Shown here: one piece after another, positions 23,401 to 35,400 of the stretch | Layout: each line of letters starts with the position of its first letter | Position numbering within the stretch: position 1 is the first letter of the stretch | DNA from: Yponomeuta sedellus | Lineage: Eukaryota; Arthropoda; Insecta; Lepidoptera; Yponomeutidae | Assembly (NCBI GenBank): GCA_934045075.1 | Contig: OW203727.1 | Span: forward strand, 11,819,501-11,883,500 | Direction of reading: 5' to 3' | Length of the DNA stretch: 64,000 bases | Translations under genes and position numbers: made by a program | The notes under the pieces: generated by a model | Seen by the model: only the letters and a program-made list of their open reading frames with translations | Database searches by the model: none | What the model was told of the DNA's origin: nothing

Positions 23401-26400
23401 AAATGAAAAGGTTTTATTCAAAGTAGCACAGAAACTGCGGCTTAATGAACGTTACAATTCAAACTAGGTGTCTATTTCAAAATCTAGATCATTTTGGAGA
23501 AAAAATGGACAAAAAAACTCCAAAGTCTCCAAACTCCTAGACACAGTATACTCTTTATTACATTACATTACATTTACATACAAGCAAATACATTGCTTCT
23601 GGCCCCACACTAGGATACCCTGTGTCGTGGGAACCAGAAACAACGACATCACAAACATCCAAGACCTGGGATTTTTTTCCCCAGCCGGGTTTCGAACCCG
23701 GGAACTTTATTGATGATATCGTCATATTGATGACGTCGCACAGGAATTAGTGATGTCACTGGTCAGTATACAAACAAACGGCAAGTCAACTCTCGGGTTC
23801 TCGGATCGCTATATTTACCGACCTGTGACGTCATTATATAGGTAGATTCGACGAATCCTGGCCGTTTTCGATATAATTCCTTCAGATACAAAATTATCAA
23901 GTTTTATCTTGGTTTTTTGCATAAATGATCCATTTTTATTTAATTACTAGCTGACCCAGCGAACTTCGTACCACCTAACAGTCGATCCTTTATTTTTTTT
24001 TCTCTCCGTAAGAACCATCCTCGTACTTCAAGGTATATTCTAAAAAAAGAATTAGCGAAATCGGTTCAGCTGCTCTCGAGATTTGCGCTTACCAACACAT
24101 TCGGCGATTCATTTTTATATTATAAGATAATGCCTTAAATTGCATTAATAAGTGAAAATTGAGACAAATGTACATAATAAATACATACTTTCTTCTTACA
24201 CACTGCCTAGTTCCTTCCGACATACATGTTAATTGATGTATGTTGGACGGAGGTTATGGGTCGGCTCTAGAAACCAAGAGTTAAATAAAATCAATAAATC
24301 ATAATCCCCACGCTGGGCATGCGGGTTGGGGATCGCAGTTCAGTGGAATTGTACTGCAGGGGGCGCTGCTGCCCACCCCCGGCTTGTGTCCTTTAGTCGC
24401 CTGTACGACACCCGCAGGAAGAATTGGGTTGGTGATATTCTCTAGGCCGACACCACACAGCATCAGTCATCAAAATCAATTCGCTTGGAGTAAACGTGTC
24501 CTTGAAAGGAGACCGCGACTTGGCAACCGTAGTGTAGGACACCCTCCGACTAGGTGAGATGACGTTCTACAAAAAACTGCAGGCAGATGCTGGATGCGGC
24601 ATGCTGAAGACAGAGCGCTATGGCGCTCATTAGGGGAGGGCTGTGTCCAGCAGTGGACTAGTATAGCCTGACGACGACGCTTGAGTGATTATAACAGAGC
24701 ATTTTTCGCCCGCAGCGGGCGCGCCAGCGGGTTCGGAAGCGGCGCAGTCAGGCGGCTGGGACGCTCTGGGCGGCCTCTACGCGCTGCTGGCGCAGCACGA
24801 CGCGCTGGGCGGGCACGCCCTCGCGCGCAAGTCTGTGCGCTCCCCGTCCCGGCGACTGAGGTTCGGCCGCCGGTCCGACCCCGATATGCCACCGCAGACC
24901 CCGGTAAGTGTGAACACACCTTTAGACTGAATTGCACAGGTCAAGACAGTACTGAAACGATACTTCTTTGTAATAGCTGGCCGGCGCAGCCGTCCAGTCA
25001 AGTTTGAATTATTTTAAAGGAAATCTTTACGCTCTGCATGTCGATTCAGTAAGTTCGTTGATCACTTCGATGGTCACTTCGTTGGTCACTTCGTCGGTCA
25101 CCTCGTCGTTCACCTCACACTCACTTATGAGTCACCTTAATTTGACCTTCAGAACCCGAAAATATGACATTCCTTGCATAGGGGTTGACACTAATATTAT
25201 TTCAGTCGAAGTCGTAGGCTATAATTTGTTTCGCATGTTTTGGCAAAACGATGCTATAAAAAAATCTTACAAACATGTTGCGCTGTCTAAAATTGTACAG
25301 TCTAAGTATTTACTAGCCTAAATCTATTGAAATGTATAAAAAAGATTATATCATTGGCAGTATACAGTGTATCCAAGTCGCTGGCATAAGAAGCAATTCT
25401 CGTGGGGTTACCATACGAGTAAAATAAAAATGCCACGATTACTGATTTATTTGCTTACATATAGTTCAGTAATTCAGTAATTTTTATTCTTTAAAAATAT
25501 GGGCAATACATTCCTTACACAATAATATCGAGCCTACTAGTGCGTACATTACAAAAAAAAAACCATGACATCTGAACTAATGTTAAACACTGTATCTCAG
25601 ACGTCAACGCCAACTACCATTAGATTTCAAATAATAATATACACTGTATAATTAGGACATGCATTTATTAAATAAGGTTACACAATAAGTTGTACATACT
25701 TAGAAATTATAAATGAATAAAATTAACAATATTCTTATCTTATTTTAACCTTAGCAAAAAATCGATAGGTGAAGTGTAATGGACGGTAAGTAAACGTGTG
25801 TAAAGTAGCAAGTATGAAGGAAAGAGGGGGGGGGGGGGGGTGGGGTAATTTCGTATGTGTGTAGTGTTTGTGTGAACGGGGTGTGTTCGTGCTATGTATG
25901 TCTGTAGGTATAGGAAAAATAAATTGAAACAAATGAGAAGAGAAAGATGAGGTACGATAACTTTATTTGTGGGCTAGGTTTTACTGTATGGGTTTTAGTA
26001 GATTTTCCGTTATTTAATAGTTAAGACGAAGGAACTATTTTGTTGTTTGGGTTTTACGTTATTTTATTTATTAAAAGTGTATGAACCTACTACATAAAAA
26101 TGACACCGGGAAAGTTTGGTTCTATGGGCTAACGTTTGGTATACTCTGTCGATTCTTAAGTACTAGGGAAACGTAGGTCATAGATGTGTTGTTTCTGTTT
26201 AATAATTTTGTGAGGAAATCAATCAAGTCTCAATATAAAAGTGTAATCGAGTATCTGGCTGAACTACTAAGTATTACTTTTATCACAGCTCTGTAAGCTC
26301 TTTCAAGACATAACACGGAAGTCTGGGGAGCACGCCATACGCCTATATCATACGTGTAGTCACCAATCCTAACTTGTCGCTCATTTATATTGCCTTGAAA

Positions 26401-29400
26401 GGGCAACTCTCCGATTCCAATGGTTTCTTGTTTATCCAGCAGAATGGGAACAGAGACAGTTTCGACAGCTTTGGAAAAATCCAAAAGCATATTATCTTTA
26501 GTATTTTGCGTGTGATCGACAAGCTACTAATATCACACCGTTAGTAACATTGTTTATTAGACGCTTTATATGTGCGTCATATTAACATACATTAGCAAGT
26601 ATTTGGTGAACGGGTTTAGCTGCCGTGGATTTTCTTCTTCTACTTAAAGTGCTTCTCCATTACTTAAGGTTGGTAGTCAGCTCTTTACAGCGTTCTCTGT
26701 TCCGTGCAATTCTGAATAGCTCTTCCGCGGTTTTAACGACGGTCCACTCTTTGATGTTACACAATCATGACGTCTTACTCCTTTTTATTTTGTAAATGAT
26801 TCATTAAACAAGTTGACTGACTCATTTACGAATCATTCATATAACAATATACGCAATTAACTTCATGGTTGAAGCCTGTATTACAATTTCAAATCGTCGA
26901 TGGAACTGTAAAGAGAACATTGTATAAGTCACTATTAACAGCTTCTCTATGTTCACCTTCTTACAATATGTTATATAGTTCTATAATATAATAATAAAAA
27001 AACACACGGCAGATAATATAGATAAAATCTAGCAAAGCGAGAGTCAGACTCGAATACAAAGAGGGACGTATTAATCTATTCTGCGTTTTTTTTATTTCAG
27101 TAAACTATTTAGTGGGGAATTTCGCACATAGCCGAACTGTATTATTAATTTGTTACATGCTTTCGCCATAAGTAAATCAAAAACAGAAATCTTAAAAATT
27201 ACGTTTCTTGGCTCTTTTGTTTCTTTTTATATTTTAGCGTTTCGGAGCGTTTAAATATGACATCTACATAATTTGGGTAGTTAGCACGCAAACACTGAGT
27301 GTGTTTTCAAGTAGACTTTACCGTTTCTTTATTTTTTTTTCTATTTACAGATAAAATCACTTTCTATTTAACATGAAATCACAGTAATTTGCACTCGATG
27401 TCATGTTAAATAGAAAGTGTTATATGAACGTACTTACGCATAGAAGGTATTTTTTTCATATTTTTACTCCGTCATGGTTAGACCCAGTTTTTCCAAACTT
27501 TGGCAATATTTTCCGGCCAGCATCTGGTCACACTTCACACACACACAAACGAATAGTTTGCTTTTAAATCAAGACTTAATTCTACACTGGCGCTACGGCG
27601 GTGAAGAGAACTACAAATGTCAATGAAAATGGTATTCTGAAGGTTCGATTCGCAGCTCACTTCGATCATGAACTCGCACATGAGTTCGATTACATCTGTC
27701 AAAATCAAAAGTTACTCTCCTATAAGTGAACTCACGATCGAATCCCATAATGTAGAAGATAACTCATAATTTTTTGTTGAAACCAATATTATTATAGTAA
27801 TGGTTTGTAACTCAGGCACATTTGTGAAGTTAAAGTAGAAATACCACTCGCTTACTGTGAATGATAGATAACATCGTAAAGAAACCTGACTAACTCGCTG
27901 TTCGCATATCTGAGGTGGGCACGCGTGGTGATCAAGCCTATATTCTTTCTGAAAGAAGACCTGTGCTCTACAGTGGGATGTATATCATATGCTGTATATT
28001 TTAAGAACAATAATTATTATGAAGTAAGAAAGAATAAATATAATGTGGGTGGAATGGCGAATGTGAGTGGAATGACCGATAAGGAACGCTCCAGGCGAAT
28101 ATACTTCGACCCCTAATTTATCGAATAGGGGACGTGATAGCAAAGGGCAGGATAAAAAGTACCCAAAACCGTCTGGCATGCAACGACTAATGAATGGCGA
28201 TGAAGTGAAAGTAATTAACCAGGATCGTATAATAGCAACTGGCAGTCCCTGCATCTGCTCACCCCTCTGGGATACAGGCGTGCCCTTTTTTGATATCCGC
28301 CCTTTGTATGTCCCCACTGCTGGGGCACGGGTCTTTTAAGGTTAGGTCATACTTCACCACGGGGCCAAGTCTGGGTTGATGGAGGATTATAAGACAGAGG
28401 CGGGCCTTAACACGAAATGGCGGTCGTGGCACGCGACAACTGCAAGCGTCGACAAACGTCAACGGCTGCCGCTTACACGTTGACGGCTGCCGTCGACGCG
28501 CTAACGACTGCCGTCGAATGCCATTGACGGCAGTTGACGCCATCCGTCGACGCTTGCAGTTGGCACGTGCCGTTCGTCTGCATGAGCCCTAAGTTATCAA
28601 GCTGCCCATAAGGCCTCTGACATTCAGGTTGCAAACAGAAACCCAGCATGCTGGACTATGGAAAACGGAAACAAAATGCAAAGAAACCAGAGAGGCCCTA
28701 CTAACAATATCGAAACGCCTCACATGCAGCGATCTGCGCAAAGCTGTGGCACTTATGACGCTCCATTGACCACTGAATAAACACCTCCACGCTATGGGAC
28801 TGACCGACATCCCGTTATGTCGAGGATGCCTCAAGGAAGACGAAGGACCCGCCACGTGTCCATTCACTGTGAGAGCGTGGAAGTGCAACGAACATCGATA
28901 GCAGGAAAGCTGCTGGTGCTGGTGCACTGCTGGCTTTCTGAAAAAAGATTGGCTGACTGGAGTGATCTCGCAACGGCCCAACTATGAGGCTGAGTGCGGA
29001 AACAACAGGATAAACTAACTAAAGCCTCTGACATGGCTTAACGACTTCCATTACGCGATAGCCGGCGCCATCGCCTTAGCGTGCCTTGCGAAGCACGGAA
29101 GCGCTCGGAAAAAATATCACAAGCGGTAGTCACGAGACGGTCACCCATCCAGCACCTGACTACGCCTGTTGTAGCTTAATACAAAGTAATTGATTCCAAT
29201 CATTCGGTTCGTCTAGGCTACGAGCGGGGTGGCCTTATGTTTGTGATATCACGAAGTAGGTTTAGATAAACCAGCTAGGTGACAAAGATGTAAATACACT
29301 GATACTGAGGCTATGTATTTGTTCAAATGTACAGCGAAATCCAAAAAGAAACAAAACCACGACCTCTGGCAGTACTTTGTACTTTAGATAGATATATAGA

Positions 29401-32400
29401 TACAACATTTATTCACATAAGACACACACACGTATACAAAGCAAAGCAATACAAAACCAAATACAAGTCACAACACGAACAAAGCAATAACAAAAAAGTA
29501 GCATAAATAAAACGCAAAAAAACACAGAAAATAAGGCATACACGGTACTGTAGTGTACCTGGGCAATGTACCTACTGGACTGGAAGTGATCAACGTAGGT
29601 GTGGCAAATGTGAATGGGCTCCGACTCAGCATGTGCTGAAAGTTCAGGAAGAACTTCAGCGCTGGTATTCTGGCGGTACCCGGTGTGAGCGGCATGCAGC
29701 GCTAAGAGAGCTGAGGTATGGTAGTCACAACTGCTATCGTACCGGATTAAATAGTGTAAAATCTGGTTGGAAATATCAGTATAAATTGTGTTTTATTTAA
29801 GTATATTATTGTATATATTTGCGTGAAATAACCACAGAAGTTAATGTAAGAAAAAAAAATATAGTGATGCCGGGTAGTTGCCCATTAGCTCAGTTGGGAG
29901 AGCGCTGACGTGGTTAGCCAGAGGTCGCGGGTTCAAGTCACGGCATGGGTGAAATTTTTAGCCTCTAAATAGGTTTTTAAATTCGTCCTTAGCACGGGCA
30001 TTAAAAATAAAAATAGTATAATCATGTGTTGCAACACATGTCAAGTACCTAAGTGGGCCATAATTTTTATATTTCGTGAAATCTATAACTTAAACGCAAT
30101 TTGTTTTATTCCTGTATACATGTGTGACTAGATTATATTGTAATATAATTTAGTTTTGTTTACGTGTTTGTTTTATCGTACCTCAAAATTTACGGGTGAT
30201 GCCCTAGGCCGATAAGTAGTATATTCCAATAATGTGTGCAATGTTTATGTTTGGTTTTTGTGTAGGTTAACAGTGTTTTTTTTTTGTCTTGATAGGGGTT
30301 ATACACTCCATGAGGTACTAGCCCTGCTAGAAGATAAGGAATTTGAGCCGCAGTTGCTATACATTGAACCTTCAGAACCCGCAATCGACTCTGATCAAGA
30401 TTCGGGCGACGAAGAAGGGGTGGTTTTGTAATGATGTGACAGGTCGACAATTCAACGCTGGGTGTGAAGTGGTATTAGGGTCTTCACCTCTGTCAACACA
30501 CCAATCACGATAACAAAACGCAAAAATGTACGGGTGGTACCAAATATACAACCTGAAGCCGGATCTACTCGGACGTTGCGTTGATTTATTTCGGGAGCCA
30601 CCCATGTTTCCCGAAGCAAATTTTAGTTTCCTTCGAGGGAAGTCTTCTACTGAATTTCTGGACTAATATTTTGGATTGTGTGTCTACAACCTTTTAGCAA
30701 ACCAGCCGCAAATGTATGCAACTTTTTTGAATTGCGCCGAACCGAAAATATCCACCGAAGAATTGAAAGCATTTATCGCAATTCCTATACTGTCGGATCA
30801 TTACGGAATCACTTCTTAGTTCCCAGCGAATCTCGTCGCAAATGTGCTTTGGAGATGTGCAAGAGACAGACAAGACTGCAATGCAATAAATGTGACGTAG
30901 GGCTCTGTGCATCCTGTTATCAATTCCAATCAATTATCAATTTCACGTCCGCATTTAAAACTAAAAAAGTGTGTATACTAGTACATAAATGCCTTTAACA
31001 TAAATTACTTAAATGCTGTTTTTATTTATTAATTCATATATTACTTAAAATCTTCATGATTTTACAAATAGATTATAAAAATAGTTCGCTAATAAAAAGC
31101 TAATATATGTCTAATAGAGGGATTTTTGCTTACGTATTTGCCGATCGGTGCCATATGGCACCCATTGTTTTTTCACAAAGTAAAAGATATATAAAATAAA
31201 TAATTATTACAAATAGCTAAGGGAGCCGTCAAAAGCAATGTATGTGAAAATTACAATTTTTTATGCCTCTAAAATAATTCAGGTCATAATGGGTTAGCAT
31301 AACATTTACATATAGGGACATACACTGCTTCTGATCCCACACTCGGATACCCTGTGTCGTGGGAACCAGAAACAACGATATCACAAACATGTAAACATCC
31401 AAGACCCTTTTGTATCCAGCCGGGATTCGAACCAGAGACCTTTTGCATGGTCGTCAAGAGGTTTTCGGGGGTCAAATATTAAGCTATATTTTTATAGTTT
31501 CATATTTAAAGAGACGTTTTTAAATTAGTTTATTTCGTTATGCTAAAACTAGTTCTTTTACTAGAATGAATTATAACTTTTGATGCCTGATAGTGTTATC
31601 GACCTTGGCTTACAATTCAATCTAGTAGCAAGTAAAGAAGAATTGGCACTTAATAGTTTAAATATTTCTATGCATTAGCATAATAAAATAATGGTAATGA
31701 TTTTAAATGTTGTTTTGTAGATGACACTTATAACAAACTACTTTGACCAAATAAATAACAAAAATGTATCATGTTGGTGGTGGTCTTATAATACAGAGTT
31801 GTGCCCTCAGATCATAGAGGTTGTGCCCAAATTAGAATTTTCTCATTGGCATATAATAGTGTTACCATATAGGTACTACCTATTTTCGATTTGTACCCAA
31901 CTGTACAGAATGATACGTGTAAAGGTCGACATGCAGTGTGGATTTAATGACTATTAATGTACTGTGGATTGTACCTACCTACGTAGGTACAATCCACATT
32001 AATAGTCATTAAATCCTTGCTTGTTGCAGGTAATTAATGAGTATAATGTTGGTGACTTAAAAAAATAATTTGAATACATAATCAATTCGTTTTATTTAAT
32101 AAATGTACAAACTACATTTTTTATTGTTTATTTACATGAAAAATATTTATTTCAAATTTAAATCAATCAATTTAAATAAATCTTCCAGATATTTCGTGTA
32201 AAAATATGTGGCATTTCTAAAGTAACAGTAACTTAATAATTATTTTTAAAATTCACCGTCTAGATTAATGGAGTATGGTCTAAAATACCATTTTGCTAAA
32301 ACAGATTAAAAACAATGCTTCGTTATTTTTATATATCTCGAGATGATGCACAATCTGCATTTCTTTTTGTAATTCTCGATTATTGACATCTAGGGAATGG

Positions 32401-35400
32401 TGGGGACCATTCCTTGGGGGTCATCAAGAACTGTTACATGCTATGCATTGCTTTTTAGTTTAATTCTTCTACCGAGGGCTGGAGTATCCTCAACCAGAGT
32501 TGTCATTATCTATGCTCTCTCGGAGTATAGCGTGAGTCACCTAGAAAATACAGATTTAATTCAAAAGTAGTACAATAAAAGTATAGGCTGTTAAAATATC
32601 TAAATTGCAATAGATTTAGCTAATTGTTTACCCAGTGAGGCCTCGCTCTTTCCAGAGCTCAGCACATTGATGAGATGGTGCCTTAAAGGGTTTTTGCTAA
32701 ACACATGGCTGTCATGTGAGACATCTCTCAATGAAGTAGCAATCCTTGAAATATTTCAGTCGGCATCAGGAGTCTGGAAAAGATTTATGGATGATAAGAT
32801 AACTACCATTTATTTATTGCGCAAAATGTGTTTACCAATACAACATCAAGGACTCATCATTAAAATAAAAACATTTGTAGAACAATCTAAAAACAATTTG
32901 GCACGCATAGCCAGAGGTCGCGGGTTCGAATCCCGGCATGGGTGGAATTTTTAGCCTCTAAATAGGTTTTTAAAATCTAAGAATGTTATTACTTTAATAT
33001 CAATAGGAAACTAGTTTTTCTACTAGTTTCATCTTGATTGCAAGATGTCATTTTGATGGCAGGGTCAAGAATTAATGTACCAAATCACGTTTGCTGAGGC
33101 GAGGTTCTTCGTTACTACGAGTACTAACCTTATGGTTTTTTTTTTTAAATATCCCTTCTGTTTCTTTCATAAAAGGTTTCAAAATCTTGGCCAAAGTTTT
33201 TGATTTCGTCCTTAGGTAGACGAATATTGGTCTGGGATTCGTGATCTCCAGAGAGGTGTCCAAATAAAGAAACAACCGTTGCAGATTTTGTGGTTTTCTC
33301 AGATCCCCTTTATGTAGATCGTGCAAAATTAATGTAGAGCTAACCATGCCATATTGTCCCAAATACATTTCCGCACATATCTCAATAGCGATCATTACTT
33401 CTGATGGAGCACCTGAGTATGTTGGTGTCAAGAGCCTTCAAATAGCTGATTGAGCTTCAAACTGGAATAAAATTTCGTGATTTTTTTAAGCAGGGAAGGT
33501 TATATGACACGCAATGTAAAATTTGTTACAACGTATTTCAAGCATTTGGTACTACCTACACAATTGATTAATCATCCATATGTGTGATAAATTTAAGCCA
33601 ATGTCTTGGTAAATATTTAAAATACATTTTTGCGGTTACCTTTGTTTATTTGTAGAAGAAGAAAGCTTCGCCGGTTAGGTGAACAATATAAGATATTTTT
33701 TCCACTCTTACATAAGACGTAAACTCGAAATAGCTTAGACTTTATAAAAATGAAGCAGAACGATTTATTTGTAAGAAATATTTTGGGAGCGTTTAGCTAA
33801 TTAAGCTGAACAAAATAATAATGTGACATGTGACTTTTCGACTGACAAACATTGGTGTTCCATCCCTAATAGGTATCCCATGGCAACATCACTTGTGGGT
33901 ATTTTGCTTCTGAATACGAATTAAACGTCACGCACAAGTGAGTGTGATGTGAATGGTGATGTGAGCTCACGATCGAATTAACCCTTTCATGGGTACACGA
34001 ACTTCTTGCCAATGCCAATATGGTAAATTAGCTGATGCCCGCGACTTCGTCTGCGTGGAATTAGTTCAGACCGCGTTGGCGGGATATCAAGTAGCCTTTG
34101 TCTCAATTCAGAACTTTGTCTATCTGTACAAGATTCATGTAATTCCATTCAGCCATTATTGTCTAATTGAGTACTAACAGTCACCTAAACTACTTGAAAA
34201 AGATTGACATGTATGCAATATTATATAGAAATTGACAGAATATTCTTTATCCCAAGTTCACCAAGAATTACATAAGAGACTTAAATAATAACATAGTACA
34301 CTACAATTGGCGGCCTTATTATAGTAGTATTATCAATGCTTAATATTGATAATATTTTCGCCTTTACCGATAGTATGGGGTTAATATCCCCAAATAATAA
34401 CTTGCATAAGCTGAAAATGCAAAATTAGATAAATCGACTTCAAAAAAAGACTAACGAAGAAGGAGGAATAGTGAAAGTCAGTAAAATTTTTCGATTGAAT
34501 TTGCATAAATCCTAGAGTTTGCGAGCGGTGCTGAGAGCGAAAATTAAAGCACTCTAACTACCTGTTAATTTACAAATATTTTTGAAAAAAAGATCATATT
34601 TTAATCAAAACTGTTGTTATACGGATTTTACTCGTTTATTACATTTTTCCGACGTTTTGGCACTTTTCCAGGTGCCGTGGTCTCGGATGACTGAGGTGAC
34701 AGGCTCTTTTTGAAAGCATTTACTACCCTCGGCAAAAAATATTTTAGTAATTATTTTGCCGTTGTCCGCGAAAGGGTTATTTGACAGATGTAATAAAGTC
34801 GAGATTCGAACTCCCTTTGTTTTAAACGTAACTTCATAGAAATAAGGGTCAATATCCCACCTGCACAACTAGTTCACTTCACCGCCGTAGCGCTGGGGTA
34901 GCTTATATTACTGAATACGAATTCGATCGAACTCACTAGCGAACGGGGCTAGTGAATAGCACTGCTGTTTAGTCGTCAGTCGTGTTAAGTCCGCAGCTAG
35001 GCTAGGGTTTAGATGAAAAAAGATAATAAAAAGATATAAGTATTGTTAAATAAGCGTTTCAGTAAGTAGATCGCTACAGTACCTACTTATATAAGTAACT
35101 GCGTTGCAATACCTGTAAAAGGTAGCCAAGTCTCAAAGCTCCAAGCATGGCATATGGCACAGATTGATTCATAAAATTCAAATATCCTTATTAGTTAATG
35201 AAATCTTACATTAAAAAGACAATTAAAAGATTATTACCAATTACATTAAAAATGAAAGTATGAGACTATTACCAATTATAATGTCAATTATTAAAAAGTT
35301 AAGGTAGGTGTCACGAGAAATAATAAAAAAATCACAAAGAACAAAAACAAAAAGATAAGTTTTATTAATTTTGAAATTAAGGTTATGAAACAAGGCCCCA

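Larger units (their letters stand above)
28285..29240 (-). mobile_element. 5S-headed SINE (family C) carrying two nested insertions
   Basis: The SINE parts are 28285-28408, 28589-28623 and 29035-29240. The head, seen in plus sense as CGGTCACCCATCCAGCACCT then ACTACGCCTGTTG and GCTTAA, is the reverse complement of the 5S rRNA box C to box A region. The SINE is broken first by a GC-rich foldback (about 28409-28588) and then by a LINE piece with target duplication. Confidence 0.85.

Noticed and set aside
24689..24937. 82-codon minus-strand frame over sNPF exon 2
   Set aside because: Shadow of a GC-rich coding exon; the plus frame has splice sites and the neuropeptide signature.
24681..25007. 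108-codon plus frame overlapping exon 2 in another register
   Set aside because: Arg/Ala-rich out-of-frame reading of the sNPF exon; runs through the splice donor.
28995..29240. 5S rRNA gene
   Set aside because: Only part of the 5S internal region is present, diverged, and it continues into the family C SINE body.
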